Below, in pieces: positions 43,160-52,332 of a DNA stretch of 64,000 nucleotides. The position numbers and the translations under genes were made by a program. Source of the stretch: Sneathiella sp. P13V-1 (GTDB lineage Bacteria; Pseudomonadota; Alphaproteobacteria; Sneathiellales; Sneathiellaceae). The notes beneath the pieces are model-generated. The model did not search any database, was not told the origin of the DNA, and saw only the letters and a list, made by a program, of their open reading frames with translations. The number at the start of each line of letters is the position of its first letter. The stretch's first letter is position 1. The stretch covers positions 434,001 to 498,000 of the forward strand of contig NZ_WYEU01000001.1 in NCBI RefSeq assembly GCF_015143595.1, given 5' to 3'.

Positions 43160-44446
43160 ATGAAAAGATTTTTTGCCGTTTTAGTAGTTTTTGCGTCGGT
43201 TACTATTATACCCCAACAATCAAAAAAAGCTGTCGCACAAGAAATTCCATCAGCGGCAGCTGCAAGCATGGTGTTGGATGAACTTTTTAAGAAATTAGAT
43301 TTACTCATTGAAACAGCCCGCTCCGATGGAGAGTATTTGTTGGCAAGCGCTGGCTTAGAAGCAAAAGAGGCCCTAAAAACCTGGAAAGAAGTAAACAATG
43401 AACTTTTAGATACAGCTTTTTCAGAGTTAGATAAAGCAAGTCAGGATAACTTTTCAAGAGCTCAAAAACTTGTTATCGATGCGAATAATAGCATTGGCAG
43501 TAATATAGAATTAGCTCAACAAATTACAGACTCTGCAAATCAAATTCTAGCAAGTATACCAACTCAGATGAGAGCTCATGTTTTAAGGTATTATCCTCGC
43601 ATTATGCCTCCACAAACAGGAAAAGAGCTAATTATTAGAATAAGAGGGGTGAATTTGGACGAAGCTGACCCCATCCTTAACTTAGCAAACGGCAAAGCAC
43701 AACGAACTCTTACAGGTCCTTTAGAGGCACAATTCAAAATTCCGGCATCTGAGTTGCCTGTCGATCAAACTCAAATAAAAATGCATTCTTTAAAATTGAC
43801 TTTGAGTCCTCCTTCAAGCTCATGGTGGAAGAGAATTTTTGGTGGCAAAGACAATATTGAAAGAGAAATAACTGTTTTCTCTCTACCGAAAATTCTAGCG
43901 AGTTTCACTTTGAATGGAGATAGAAAATATAAAACGAGAATAGAACGAGAATTTACACGGAATCTTGGTCAATTTAAAGCGTCAAATAGACGTATCTATA
44001 AAATTGCAAAGCCAGATAAAGGCTGGAAATGGGATCTAAACCAGGCTTTCACCAAAATTCAAGGGCAAGGGGAGTCTGGCAGATGTGAGGGGGTAGATAT
44101 GAATCAATCCACAGAGGATGGAGTTTCATTTTTTGCACATCTCGATAGAATTAATAAGTGGAATCATCAGGGGCCGGGTTATGTAAATTGCTCTTTAAAA
44201 GGTAAAATTTATAGAGTCGTTTCCGAAACGGATACCTTTGCAACTCAATCAGGTCAACTTTCGTGGACACAAGATAAAGTCCTGAAACTACCTTCTGATT
44301 TTAATAAATTTCAATTAAACATAACAAAATTTGATGGTGTCAAAAGATCTTTTACCAATACCGGAAGCGATCAGTTTTTCGGTGTACAATTACAAGGAGA
44401 TAGAATCCTGATTACTCCAAAGATCCCTAAGGATATTGTCAACTAG
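43160..44446 (+). CDS. Hypothetical exported protein, AT-rich gene of foreign composition
   Basis: 428 residues with a signal peptide (MKRFFAVLVVFASVTIIPQQ, cleavage near AVAQE). The mature N-terminal part (about residues 30-135) is a predicted helical, coiled-coil-like region. Residues ~140-240 look beta-rich (GKELIIRIRGVNLDEADPIL, an Ig/IPT-like pattern), and residues ~250-428 are a second beta-rich domain with the only two Cys (309 and 344). No family is recognised. Base composition is strikingly AT-rich: the line 43921-43980 has 18 G+C of 60, against 38 of 60 at 42661-42720. That points to horizontal transfer. The GGAGG site at 43150 region supports the start. Confidence 0.8.
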   Translation: MKRFFAVLVVFASVTIIPQQSKKAVAQEIPSAAAASMVLDELFKKLDLLIETARSDGEYLLASAGLEAKEALKTWKEVNNELLDTAFSELDKASQDNFSRAQKLVIDANNSIGSNIELAQQITDSANQILASIPTQMRAHVLRYYPRIMPPQTGKELIIRIRGVNLDEADPILNLANGKAQRTLTGPLEAQFKIPASELPVDQTQIKMHSLKLTLSPPSSSWWKRIFGGKDNIEREITVFSLPKILASFTLNGDRKYKTRIEREFTRNLGQFKASNRRIYKIAKPDKGWKWDLNQAFTKIQGQGESGRCEGVDMNQSTEDGVSFFAHLDRINKWNHQGPGYVNCSLKGKIYRVVSETDTFATQSGQLSWTQDKVLKLPSDFNKFQLNITKFDGVKRSFTNTGSDQFFGVQLQGDRILITPKIPKDIVN

Positions 44447-44518
44447 CGACTCTACCTCAGTAAAATTTACAGATACCCGGAAACTATGCAGAGGAAATTA
44501 AGAAACTCCTAATACAGC

Positions 44519-44535
44519 TATGCAGAAACTGCATA
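44519..44535. promoter_or_regulatory. Palindrome upstream of DUF1127 gene
   Basis: Perfect TATGCAG-AAA-CTGCATA dyad (44519-44535), with a direct repeat CTATGCAGA at 44484-44492 and 44518-44526. It lies 80-130 bases before the DUF1127 start, in an AT-rich gap, and is a candidate regulator-binding site. Confidence 0.4.
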
Positions 44536-44614
44536 TCTGAGGACGAGTAATTATGCATGTCATTGCTGTGAAATAGGACTACATACCCTCCACAAGTTAA
44601 GTATGGAGGAAATC

Positions 44615-44806
44615 ATGGCTACTTTAGTTTCAAAATCAGCAACACACGCAGCACACCACGGTGTATTCGGTAAAGTCTTCGACAGCATTGTTCACGCATA
44701 CCGCGTTCGCAAAACAGAAGCTGCCCTTTACGCACTTGATGATCGTGAACTTGCTGACATCGGTCTAAGCCGCGGTGACATCCACAACGTCTCTCGCGAC
44801 ATCTAA
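44615..44806 (+). CDS. DUF1127 small protein
   Basis: 63 residues from the ATG at 44615, whose GGAGGA site (44605-44610) is ideal; an upstream ATG at 44603 precedes that site. The C-terminal motif RKTEAALYALDDRELADIGL followed by SRGDIHNVSRDI is the DUF1127/YjiS signature. Small arginine-rich DUF1127 proteins are abundant in alphaproteobacteria and have been tied to RNA turnover and phosphate and stress responses in some species. Confidence 0.92.
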   Translation: MATLVSKSATHAAHHGVFGKVFDSIVHAYRVRKTEAALYALDDRELADIGLSRGDIHNVSRDI

Positions 44807-44812
44807 GACTAT

Positions 44813-45415
44813 TTAGTCCTGAAGCTTATCAACCAGTTTCAGGATAGCGTGGAGCGGACCATCACTGATGCCAAATTCATCAAGATGTTCGACCGTGCTA
44901 ACCAGATAATCCCTGTTGGGACCGCCGCGCCCTGAGGCGCGAGCTATGATGCGGGCCGCTTCTTCTACGGAAGGGCGGCCGCAATATTGTTCATGGGACG
45001 GATCCGCCACAAAGGTGAGCGCATCAACCCACTCCCCGCTCCCCCCAAGTTTTAAGCGCACCATCTTCGGCACATACACCCGCGTCACCATTTCCCTGCG
45101 ATAGAGATAATCCACGACAGGTTCGCGAATGTCAGACGGACAGCGGATCGCTTTCCCACGGCAGGAGCCCCCCCGATCAAGGCCAAGGACCAGCCCTGGG
45201 TTCTCATGGGTCCCCCGATGCACAACGGACGAGACACAAAAAGCGCGGTGATATCCGTAAAGGCGCGCGTCATGGATACCTTTATGATCAAAGCCCGGAC
45301 GCCACATCAACGATCCATACCCGAAAATCCAGAGATCTTCGTTGGGCACAAAATCCGGTAGGGGATGATCCACCGGTGGCAGGTCAGGTTCCAGAACCAG
45401 ATCATATTTACGCAT
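44813..45415 (-). CDS. Gamma-glutamylcyclotransferase (ChaC family)
   Basis: 200 residues from the ATG at 45415; an in-frame TTG upstream is less likely. DLWIFGYGSLMWRPGFDHKG is the glycine-rich substrate loop of ChaC, and CVSSVVHRGTHENPGLVLGL and NRDYLVSTVEHLDEFGISDG follow the family. ChaC enzymes cleave glutathione to 5-oxoproline and Cys-Gly. It overlaps the EamA gene by 8 bases and is convergent with DUF1127. Confidence 0.92.
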   Translation of the reverse strand: MRKYDLVLEPDLPPVDHPLPDFVPNEDLWIFGYGSLMWRPGFDHKGIHDARLYGYHRAFCVSSVVHRGTHENPGLVLGLDRGGSCRGKAIRCPSDIREPVVDYLYRREMVTRVYVPKMVRLKLGGSGEWVDALTFVADPSHEQYCGRPSVEEAARIIARASGRGGPNRDYLVSTVEHLDEFGISDGPLHAILKLVDKLQD

Positions 45416-46316
45416 GTTTGGCCTTTCCAAAATTCAGGTTCACCAGCGCCACGCCCACAATGGTCACCCCCATCCCGATCATGGAATTTCCGGTGAGCGT
45501 TTCACCAAACAGGAAATAGGCCACGATGGCGGTGGAGGGCGGTACAAGGAAAAACAGGCTGGAAACCGATGCCGCAGCGCCTTTCCTCAGCAGAATATAA
45601 AGTAAAGTCACCGCGCCCAATGACAACACTAGAATAAGCCACGCAAGGGCAATGATCAGGTCCATGTGCCAAATAATTTCACGGGTTTCAAACAGGAAAG
45701 CAAAGCCTGTGAAATAGATGGAGGCCACAATGAACTGGATGAAGTTGCCACTTTTGAGATCCATGGTGGAACAAAACTTCTTCTGATAGAGGGTGCCAAA
45801 AGCGATACTGAGAAGGGCAAAGAAGCTGAGAGCCATGCCGAAAACGGTGCCTTCACCAATATCCAGTTTATCCAGCACCACAAGAAACACACCGGCGAGG
45901 CCCAGCAAAAGACCCGACCACTGACGGATGGATACTTTTTCCGAGAGGAAAATACCGGCAAGGGCCGCAACGATCAAAGGCTGCACCCCTGCGATCAGCG
46001 CGGATGTCCCTGCGGGCACGCCTTCGCCAATGGACCAGAAGACAAAGCCCAGATATCCCCCATGCATCAAAAGACCCGCCATGCCGATATGGAACCAGTC
46101 GATGCCTCTGTTCGGCCATAGTGTTTTTGTAAATATCACCACAGGCAGCATCAAAATCATGCAGACCACAAACCGAATGGCGAGGAAGGTCATCGGCTCC
46201 ACATAAGGAAGACCCAGCTTGGCGCCGATAAATCCGGTACTCCAGAGAAACACAAAAATGAACGGCATGGCCCTGATATACAGGTCCTGACTAAGAGACT
46301 GGGATTGCGGGGCCAT
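45408..46316 (-). CDS. EamA family (DMT superfamily) transporter
   Basis: 302 residues with ten hydrophobic helices and two EamA repeats: IFVFLWSTGFIGAKLGLPYV at the N-terminus and YFLFGETLTGNSMIGMGVTI near the end. A metabolite exporter of unknown substrate. It is cotranscribed with chaC through an 8-base overlap and divergent from the DUF2125 gene. Confidence 0.9.
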   Translation of the reverse strand: MAPQSQSLSQDLYIRAMPFIFVFLWSTGFIGAKLGLPYVEPMTFLAIRFVVCMILMLPVVIFTKTLWPNRGIDWFHIGMAGLLMHGGYLGFVFWSIGEGVPAGTSALIAGVQPLIVAALAGIFLSEKVSIRQWSGLLLGLAGVFLVVLDKLDIGEGTVFGMALSFFALLSIAFGTLYQKKFCSTMDLKSGNFIQFIVASIYFTGFAFLFETREIIWHMDLIIALAWLILVLSLGAVTLLYILLRKGAAASVSSLFFLVPPSTAIVAYFLFGETLTGNSMIGMGVTIVGVALVNLNFGKAKHA

Positions 46317-46412
46317 AAAGGGGAAGCCTTTGCAAATATGCGATGACAGGATTGCCGCTAAACATATAGAGTGACCCCCGAAATCTCAAGCGCCTATGAG
46401 GATATAGAACCT

Positions 46413-47468
46413 ATGACGAAATTCCGTATTGCCATCTTTGCCATTATCCTTGCCCTCGGCGGATATGTCTTCTGGTGGTATCAGGTGTCAGAGGCGGCCC
46501 TCACCGAGACGAAGAAGTCCATCGCCGCGATGAAGCAGGATGGCCTTAAAGTTGAGTATTCCAATATGGCAACGGATGGTTTTCCGTATCGGGTGCGCCT
46601 CACCATCTCGGACGTGAAAATTGAAGGTACTGAGCCCGCTCGCGGTGGCAGTTACGCATTTTCCGCAGACAGCGTCTGGGCAATTGCACAGCCGTGGAAC
46701 CTGAAACATGTCATCTTCGGGACAGAAGGGAAAACGGAACTGAAAGTACAGGAAGGCGAGGGCCTTGCTACCTTCCTTCCAAAAACTGTTCTTGGCAGCA
46801 TTACCATGGAAAAAGCGGCAGAACTGAAAGCCCTTGCCCTTGATACCAATGACATCACAGTGATTGGCAAAGATGAAGCGGCCCAGATCACCATCAAACG
46901 GGCCCAACTTCATATGCGTCAAACCGAGGTCGTTGAAAAACAGCCGGAACATAAAGATAGCCCAGCCAGCGAAAAGGCGATCAGATCAACCGAGGCTGCC
47001 TTGCGTATCAACGACATACTTCTGCCAGATATGGGCGGAGAGAATGCCCTTGGACGAGAGATTTCAAACGCCGCCCTCCTTCTTGAATGGCCGGGTCAGC
47101 CACAGAATTTCCTGGATGAAAGAAATCTGTCCAAATGGAGCCAAACCGGGGATGCGCTTGACATCAAATCGGCGGAGCTTAACTGGAAAGATGGTCGCCT
47201 GAAAGCAAATGGCACTCTGACACTGGACGAAAAACAACGCCTTTTGGGAACTCTGACACCGGAGATTTGGGGATATGCAGCGCTGCTGGATCGCTCCGGC
47301 GTTTTGAAGGCCGGCGGCACGCCGCCGGAATTTATGGCGATGATTTTGGGAATGATGAATAAAAAGGACGAAAAGGGAGAAGATTACCTCTCCCTTCCCA
47401 TGACATTTCAGGATGGCTGGGCCACATTGGGTCCGCTAAAGCTGTTTGAACTGGAGCCTTTACTATAA
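46413..47468 (+). CDS. DUF2125 domain-containing protein
   Basis: 351 residues from the ATG at 46413; a GTG at 46371 would add 14 non-hydrophobic residues before the membrane segment. An N-terminal signal-anchor (FRIAIFAIILALGGYVFWWY) is followed by the alphaproteobacterial DUF2125 pattern VEYSNMATDGFPYRVRLTIS and IWGYAALLDRSGVLKAGGTP. Probably periplasmic. Function unknown. It converges with tyrC two bases apart. Confidence 0.87.
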   Translation: MTKFRIAIFAIILALGGYVFWWYQVSEAALTETKKSIAAMKQDGLKVEYSNMATDGFPYRVRLTISDVKIEGTEPARGGSYAFSADSVWAIAQPWNLKHVIFGTEGKTELKVQEGEGLATFLPKTVLGSITMEKAAELKALALDTNDITVIGKDEAAQITIKRAQLHMRQTEVVEKQPEHKDSPASEKAIRSTEAALRINDILLPDMGGENALGREISNAALLLEWPGQPQNFLDERNLSKWSQTGDALDIKSAELNWKDGRLKANGTLTLDEKQRLLGTLTPEIWGYAALLDRSGVLKAGGTPPEFMAMILGMMNKKDEKGEDYLSLPMTFQDGWATLGPLKLFELEPLL

Positions 47469-47470
47469 GG

Positions 47471-48403
47471 CTATTCACCTTCGCCTTTGGGAGCACGGCC
47501 AAAGTCTGTTTCGGCCGTTTCCTGACCCGCATCAATGATCTGACGGCGGATCGCCCGGGTGCGGGAGAACATCTGAAATAGCGTATCCCCATCATCCCAA
47601 CGGATCGCCCGTTGCAAGGCAGACAGATCTTCTGTAAAGCGCCCCAGCATTTCCAGAACCGCATCCTTGTTGTGCAGGAACACGTCCCGCCACATAGTAG
47701 GGTCGGAAGCTGCGATACGGGTAAAGTCACGGAAACCACCGGCAGAGTATTTAATCACCTCGGATTGTGTCACCTCTTCCAGATCATCCGCCGTTCCCAC
47801 AATGTTGTAGGCGATCAAGTGCGGTACATGAGAGGTAATCGCCAACACCAGATCGTGGTGTTTAGGGTCCATTGTCTCGACATTACTGCCGAGGGCTGCC
47901 CAAAAATCAGAGAGCTTTTCCACCGCTTCATCACGGGATTTGGCAGAGGGTGTCAGGATACACCAACGGCTTTGGAACAGTTCGGCAAAACCTGCCGCCG
48001 GACCTGATTTTTCTGTACCTGCAACCGGGTGGGCGGCCACGAAATCAACACCTTCCGGAATATGAGGTTCGATGGAATCCACAACTGTCTTTTTCACAGA
48101 GCCCACATCACTGATCAATGCACCCTTTTCAAGATGCGGGGCAATTTCTTCAGCAATTTTGCCGTAAGTACCAACAGGTGTGCAGAAAATAACCAGATCT
48201 GCACCCTTGACCGCATCCGCTGAATGCTCATAGGCGTGATCCACAACCCCAAGTTCCATGGCGACACGGCGGGTATCGTGGGTACGGGCGGAACAGACGA
48301 TTTCCTCTGCCAGTCCTTTTTGGCGGACCCCCCGTGCAATGGATGATCCGATCAGGCCAATACCGATCAGGGCAAGTTTCTTGAACTGGGCGGTGTCAGA
48401 CAT
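47471..48403 (-). CDS. tyrC: Prephenate/arogenate dehydrogenase
   Basis: 310 residues. LALIGIGLIGSSIARGVRQK is the NAD(P) motif; AAHPVAGTEKSGPAAGFAEL and AITSHVPHLIAYNIV are the TyrA core signatures including the catalytic His. It makes 4-hydroxyphenylpyruvate or tyrosine. It lies 5 bases downstream of hisC, in the chorismate-mutase/hisC/tyrC unit. Confidence 0.93.
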   Translation of the reverse strand: MSDTAQFKKLALIGIGLIGSSIARGVRQKGLAEEIVCSARTHDTRRVAMELGVVDHAYEHSADAVKGADLVIFCTPVGTYGKIAEEIAPHLEKGALISDVGSVKKTVVDSIEPHIPEGVDFVAAHPVAGTEKSGPAAGFAELFQSRWCILTPSAKSRDEAVEKLSDFWAALGSNVETMDPKHHDLVLAITSHVPHLIAYNIVGTADDLEEVTQSEVIKYSAGGFRDFTRIAASDPTMWRDVFLHNKDAVLEMLGRFTEDLSALQRAIRWDDGDTLFQMFSRTRAIRRQIIDAGQETAETDFGRAPKGEGE

Positions 48404-48408
48404 TGTTA

Positions 48409-49500
48409 CTACTCCAGAAATTCTCTCAAAGCGTCAATGACGTTGCGGTTGTCTTCATCGGTTCCAATTGACATACGTAGGCATGTTGGAAGACCATATG
48501 ACGCCACATTACGCAAGATCAGACCACGCTCCATCAGAAACTTATCGGCTTCCACCGCGTCTTTACCCGTTTCGGCAAAATCCATCAGTAGGAAGTTTCC
48601 AACGCTTTCCGGAACTTTCAGACCCATACCGCGCAAGGACTGTAAAAGAATTGGCATCCATTTGGCATTATGGGCGCGTGCCTCATCAATAAACGCCTGA
48701 TCTTTCACTGCCGCGATACCAGCAATCTGTGCCGCCGCGTTCACATTGAACGGCCCCCGAATACGGTGCAGAACGTCAATCACAGCATCCGGACCATAGG
48801 CCCAGCCAAGGCGCAAAGCAGCAAGACCATAAATCTTTGAGAATGTGCGTGTCATGATCACGTTATCATTCTCACGCACCAGTTCGACACCCGCTTCGTA
48901 ATCTTCACGCGCGACATATTCCGCGTAAGCTGCATCCAGAACCAGCAGAACATTTCCTGGAAGACCCGCGTGCAAACGCTTTACTTCATCGGTGGAAATA
49001 TACGTCCCTGTTGGGTTGTTCGGGTTTGCCAGGAACAGAATTTTGGTTTTGTCTGTAACCGCGGCAAGCAATGCATCCACATCTGTTGTCAGATCCTTCT
49101 CAGGGGCTTGAACAGGGGTTGCGCCATTGGCAAGGGCCGCCAGTTCGTAGACCAGAAATCCATGCTGGGAATAGAGAACCTCATCCCCGGGGCCTGCATA
49201 TGCGTTGGCGATCAGGGAAAGGATCTCGTCAGACCCATTACCACAAATCAGATTTGTGGCTGGTAGATCATGAACGTCCGCAATGGCCTCAATAAGGGCA
49301 GAGAACCCACCATCAGGATAAAGCTGAAGTTCAGCGCCCAAACCGTTCAGCGCGTCTTGCGCTTTTGGGCTTGCGCCAAGTGGTGTCTCGTTTGAAGATA
49401 GTTTGGCAACTTTCTTGTTATCGCCTGCTTTGGATTTACCGCCAACATATGGGGTAATTTCCAGAATACCGGATTTTGGTGTAGGAATAAGTGCAGTCAT
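48409..49500 (-). CDS. hisC: Histidinol-phosphate aminotransferase (also aromatic)
   Basis: 363 residues, a fold-type I PLP aminotransferase: LSSNETPLGASPKAQDAL at the N-terminus, NPNNPTGTYIS and MTRTFSKIYGLAALRLGWAY with the Schiff-base Lys. The operon with tyrC and chorismate mutase suggests use in tyrosine/phenylalanine synthesis as well as histidine. It starts 27 bases after the chorismate mutase gene. Confidence 0.93.
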   Translation of the reverse strand: MTALIPTPKSGILEITPYVGGKSKAGDNKKVAKLSSNETPLGASPKAQDALNGLGAELQLYPDGGFSALIEAIADVHDLPATNLICGNGSDEILSLIANAYAGPGDEVLYSQHGFLVYELAALANGATPVQAPEKDLTTDVDALLAAVTDKTKILFLANPNNPTGTYISTDEVKRLHAGLPGNVLLVLDAAYAEYVAREDYEAGVELVRENDNVIMTRTFSKIYGLAALRLGWAYGPDAVIDVLHRIRGPFNVNAAAQIAGIAAVKDQAFIDEARAHNAKWMPILLQSLRGMGLKVPESVGNFLLMDFAETGKDAVEADKFLMERGLILRNVASYGLPTCLRMSIGTDEDNRNVIDALREFLE

Positions 49501-49527
49501 GAACTTAACAACGCTTTTACAGAGATT

Positions 49528-50385
49528 TTAACTATCGATGGCAACCGCGTAGGCGCCAAGAATTACGGTTTTGATGAGATTATCACCCAGTATTTCATTA
49601 AATGCTTTAAGACGGGTGTCGTCGTTATGCAAGAAATCAGGAACCTCAAACAGATGGAGCGAGTCGCCTTCTTCAACAGCGGGTGACCGGCTATCCAGAC
49701 AATGCCCGGGCAAGCCTGCCTTTTCCATATATTCATTAAGTCGGGCCCGACTCACTTCCCCTTCTGTAACCACAACAAAGAGAGTAACGTCTTCACCTGA
49801 AGGCTCTGGCGATGCCTGCCCAATAACCAAGGCGTTCAAGTCTTCGAAACGGCCGGTCCCATTTTGGGTAAATGGTAACGCCGCCAGAATTTTGGGGACG
49901 TCTTCCCCTCCTTGCGCCAAATGTTCCCACCAGGTATCCCGTTCAATATTTTTCCAGGGCATCACGCCCAGCACAGTTGGGTCGGCGGATACTTCGCGTA
50001 GAACAACCGTTGGGGATTTGTGCAGTGTCATGGGGGTCGCTGACCCAAAATGGTTGCGCGCCAGATCCCAATAACCCACAGATTTTTCTGGTGCCGTGAT
50101 GGAAACAGACATCGGCTTTTGCATCCGGCATACGGCTGAGATAATCTCCCGCCAGATGCGCGCAACTACCGCGTCCGGCAGATCACTTGAATGGGCAGCC
50201 AAACGACGACGAATGACGGCAGCCTCACGACCCGGACGGAACGCAATGGCGGTCCCATCATCTTCCTTTGCCGCTGCGATATCTTTTACAATGGCAATAC
50301 GTTTTTCCAGAACCTTCAGCAGTTCGTCATCCAGACGATCTACCTCAGCGCGCAATTCTTCCAGTTTTTTATTTGTTTTGCTCAC
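49528..50385 (-). CDS. Chorismate mutase fused to a degenerate prephenate-dehydratase-like domain
   Basis: 285 residues. Residues ~7-95 are an AroQ chorismate mutase (LRAEVDRLDDELLKVLEKRI, IAAAKEDDGTAIAFRPGREA, VARIWREIISAVCRMQ). The remaining ~190 residues (SVGYWDLARNHFGSATPMTL, VSADPTVLGVMPWKNIE, then VTLFVVVTEGEVSRARLNEY) recall the PDT and ACT parts of PheA, but the catalytic Thr-Arg-Phe motif of PDT is not evident. The mutase role is firm; the rest may be regulatory. It leads the tyrC operon and is divergent from metX. Confidence 0.87.
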   Translation of the reverse strand: MSKTNKKLEELRAEVDRLDDELLKVLEKRIAIVKDIAAAKEDDGTAIAFRPGREAAVIRRRLAAHSSDLPDAVVARIWREIISAVCRMQKPMSVSITAPEKSVGYWDLARNHFGSATPMTLHKSPTVVLREVSADPTVLGVMPWKNIERDTWWEHLAQGGEDVPKILAALPFTQNGTGRFEDLNALVIGQASPEPSGEDVTLFVVVTEGEVSRARLNEYMEKAGLPGHCLDSRSPAVEEGDSLHLFEVPDFLHNDDTRLKAFNEILGDNLIKTVILGAYAVAIDS

Positions 50386-50425
50386 GGCTCAATCCTGAAA
50401 TGGGTGCAATCATGCTAAAAAGTCT

Positions 50426-50455
50426 CTTTTAAGGGGTATTTACGCCCTTTAAAAG
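50426..50455 (-). promoter_or_regulatory. Terminator-like hairpin in leader of the chorismate mutase gene
   Basis: On the minus strand an 11-base stem (CTTTTAAAGGG / CCCCTTAAAAG, one G-U) is followed after four bases by TTTTT, about 40 bases before the start codon. A short overlapping open frame (ATGATTTCTTTTCTTTTAAA and on) codes a 12-residue leader. The layout could be an attenuator; no cluster of Phe or Tyr codons is present. Confidence 0.4.
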
Positions 50456-50466
50456 AAAAGAAATCA

Positions 50467-50496
50467 TTGACAGATAATATGCCTCGGCCCTAGCTA
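50467..50496 (+). promoter_or_regulatory. Possible promoter for metX
   Basis: A perfect -35 TTGACA (50467-50472) is followed after 18 bases by TAGCTA, a poor -10. About 60 bases before the metX start. No SAM-II riboswitch is recognised in the gap. Confidence 0.3.
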
Positions 50497-50557
50497 TCAG
50501 CAAAGACAGTTAATACAAAGATTTTTCTCAACTCCCTAGAACAAAAGAGTCGAAACC

Positions 50558-51700
50558 GTGTCCATAATCCCTCCAAAATCCAATCATCATACTGTGATAC
50601 TGGGTCGTGAAGAACCCATGCCACTGGATTGCGGAGCCATGTTGAGCGACATCACGGTGGCTTACAACACATATGGGACACTCAACGACAACAAATCCAA
50701 TGCCATTCTGATCTGCCATGCTCTCACAGGCGATCAATTTGCCGCAAGCCATCATCCGGTAACCGGCAAGGAAGGCTGGTGGAGTGTCCTGATTGGACCG
50801 GGCCGCATTCTGGATACGGACAAGTATTTCATCGTCTGCTCCAACGTTCTCGGGGGATGCATGGGAACAACAGGACCGAAGGAAATAGACCCTGATACAG
50901 GCAAACCTTATGGCCTCAATTTCCCGATCATCACCATTGGTGATATGGTCAGGGTTCAGGCCCTGCTGCAGGATTATCTGGAAATCCCTGACTGGTTTTC
51001 TGTTGTCGGGGGATCCATGGGTGGCATGCAAACCCTACAATGGGCCAGCGCTTATCCGGAGCGGTGCTTCAGTGTAATCCCGCTGGCAACCGCAGCCAAA
51101 CATTCAGCTCAAAACATCGCTTTTCACGAAGTTGGTCGTCAGGCAGTGATGGCCGATCCGGACTGGTGCGGCGGTAAATATTTGGAACAGGATAAAAACC
51201 CGCGCTCCGGCCTTGCAGTGGCCCGAATGGCGGCCCATGTGACCTATTTGTCCGAATCAGCCTTGCACCGGAAATTTGGCCGCAATCTGCAAGATCGTGA
51301 CAGTCTGGCCTATGGGTTTGATGCTGATTTTCAGGTGGAAAGTTATCTTCGGTATCAGGGAATGAATTTCGTGGATCGTTTCGATGCGAACTCATACCTC
51401 TATATCACCCGCGCCATGGATTATTTCGATCTGGCCCGTGATCATGGGGGGTCATTGGCGGCCGCGTTTAAGGATACAACCACTCGCTTTTGTCTTGTAT
51501 CTTTCTCAAGCGACTGGCTTTTCCCCACCTCGGAAAGCCGCGAGATTGTCAAAGCCCTCAACGCAGCTGCGGCGAATGTCAGTTTCGTTGAAATTGAAAC
51601 CGACAAAGGCCATGATGCCTTTTTGCTGGATACACCTGAAATGCTCGACACAATTGGCGGCTTTATGGAATCAACTGCCCGCAGCAGAGGGCTTGCCTAA
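50558..51700 (+). CDS. metX: Homoserine O-acetyltransferase (MetX)
   Basis: 380 residues from a GTG at 50558. An alpha/beta hydrolase fold with the nucleophile Ser in [20 protein letters not shown], Asp in [14 protein letters not shown] and His in [14 protein letters not shown]. It activates homoserine for methionine synthesis. Acetyl- versus succinyl-CoA use cannot be fixed by motif. It overlaps metW by one base, the standard metXW pair. Confidence 0.94.
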   Translation: MSIIPPKSNHHTVILGREEPMPLDCGAMLSDITVAYNTYGTLNDNKSNAILICHALTGDQFAASHHPVTGKEGWWSVLIGPGRILDTDKYFIVCSNVLGGCMGTTGPKEIDPDTGKPYGLNFPIITIGDMVRVQALLQDYLEIPDWFSVVGGSMGGMQTLQWASAYPERCFSVIPLATAAKHSAQNIAFHEVGRQAVMADPDWCGGKYLEQDKNPRSGLAVARMAAHVTYLSESALHRKFGRNLQDRDSLAYGFDADFQVESYLRYQGMNFVDRFDANSYLYITRAMDYFDLARDHGGSLAAAFKDTTTRFCLVSFSSDWLFPTSESREIVKALNAAAANVSFVEIETDKGHDAFLLDTPEMLDTIGGFMESTARSRGLA

Positions 51701-52332
51701 TGACTGAAGTAGCTCAAAATTTTCGCCCTCAGGATATTCGTGTCGATTTCAGGCTGATCGCCGAAATGGTAGAACCGGGCAGCCGCGTTCTGGATGTGGG
51801 ATGCGCCGAAGGGACGCTTCTTGATTATCTGGTTGCCACCAAAAATGTGGATGGTCGCGGTATTGAACTTAGTCAGGAGGGCGTGAATATCTGTGTATCC
51901 AAAGGCCTGTCGGTTATCCAAGGGGATGCGGACGCGGATCTCGTCGATTACCCAGATAAAAGTTTCGACTATGCGCTCTTAAGCCAAACATTGCAGGCAA
52001 CGCACCGCCCGAAAGAGGTTATTGATCAACTACTTCGGGTTGGGAAGAAGGCTGTTGTGTCCTTTCCAAATTTTGCCTACTGGCAGTGCCGTGCTTATCT
52101 GGCGTTTAAAGGGCGTATGCCCATGACCAGTGATCTGGATTACGCATGGTATGAAACGCCAAATATCCACTTCTGTACGCTTCGGGATTTCACCGTCTTG
52201 TGTGAAGAGTTGGGGATTACTATTGACCAATCCGTCATTTTGGGCGCGAAGGGTAAAATTCTGAATTACCCGCTGGAGAGCAGCCGAGCCAATCTGTTTG
52301 CCGCCCAAGGTGTCTTTTTGCTATCTCGCTAA
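51700..52332 (+). CDS. metW: Methionine biosynthesis protein MetW
   Basis: 210 residues. A class I methyltransferase fold: VEPGSRVLDVGCAEGTLLDY is the SAM motif; LSQTLQATHRPKEVIDQLLR and VSFPNFAYWQCRAYLAFKGR are the MetW-specific stretches. It forms a functional pair with MetX. Its stop overlaps the stop of the convergent methyltransferase gene (CTAA). Confidence 0.94.
   Translation: MTEVAQNFRPQDIRVDFRLIAEMVEPGSRVLDVGCAEGTLLDYLVATKNVDGRGIELSQEGVNICVSKGLSVIQGDADADLVDYPDKSFDYALLSQTLQATHRPKEVIDQLLRVGKKAVVSFPNFAYWQCRAYLAFKGRMPMTSDLDYAWYETPNIHFCTLRDFTVLCEELGITIDQSVILGAKGKILNYPLESSRANLFAAQGVFLLSR

Noticed and set aside
43022-44602. Insertion sequence or prophage remnant
   Set aside because: AT-rich composition fits transfer, but there is no transposase, integrase, terminal repeat or target duplication that I can see.
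50386-50557. Possible SAM-II riboswitch before metX
   Set aside because: GCTAAAAAG is present but the P1 stem and the conserved pseudoknot pattern are not.
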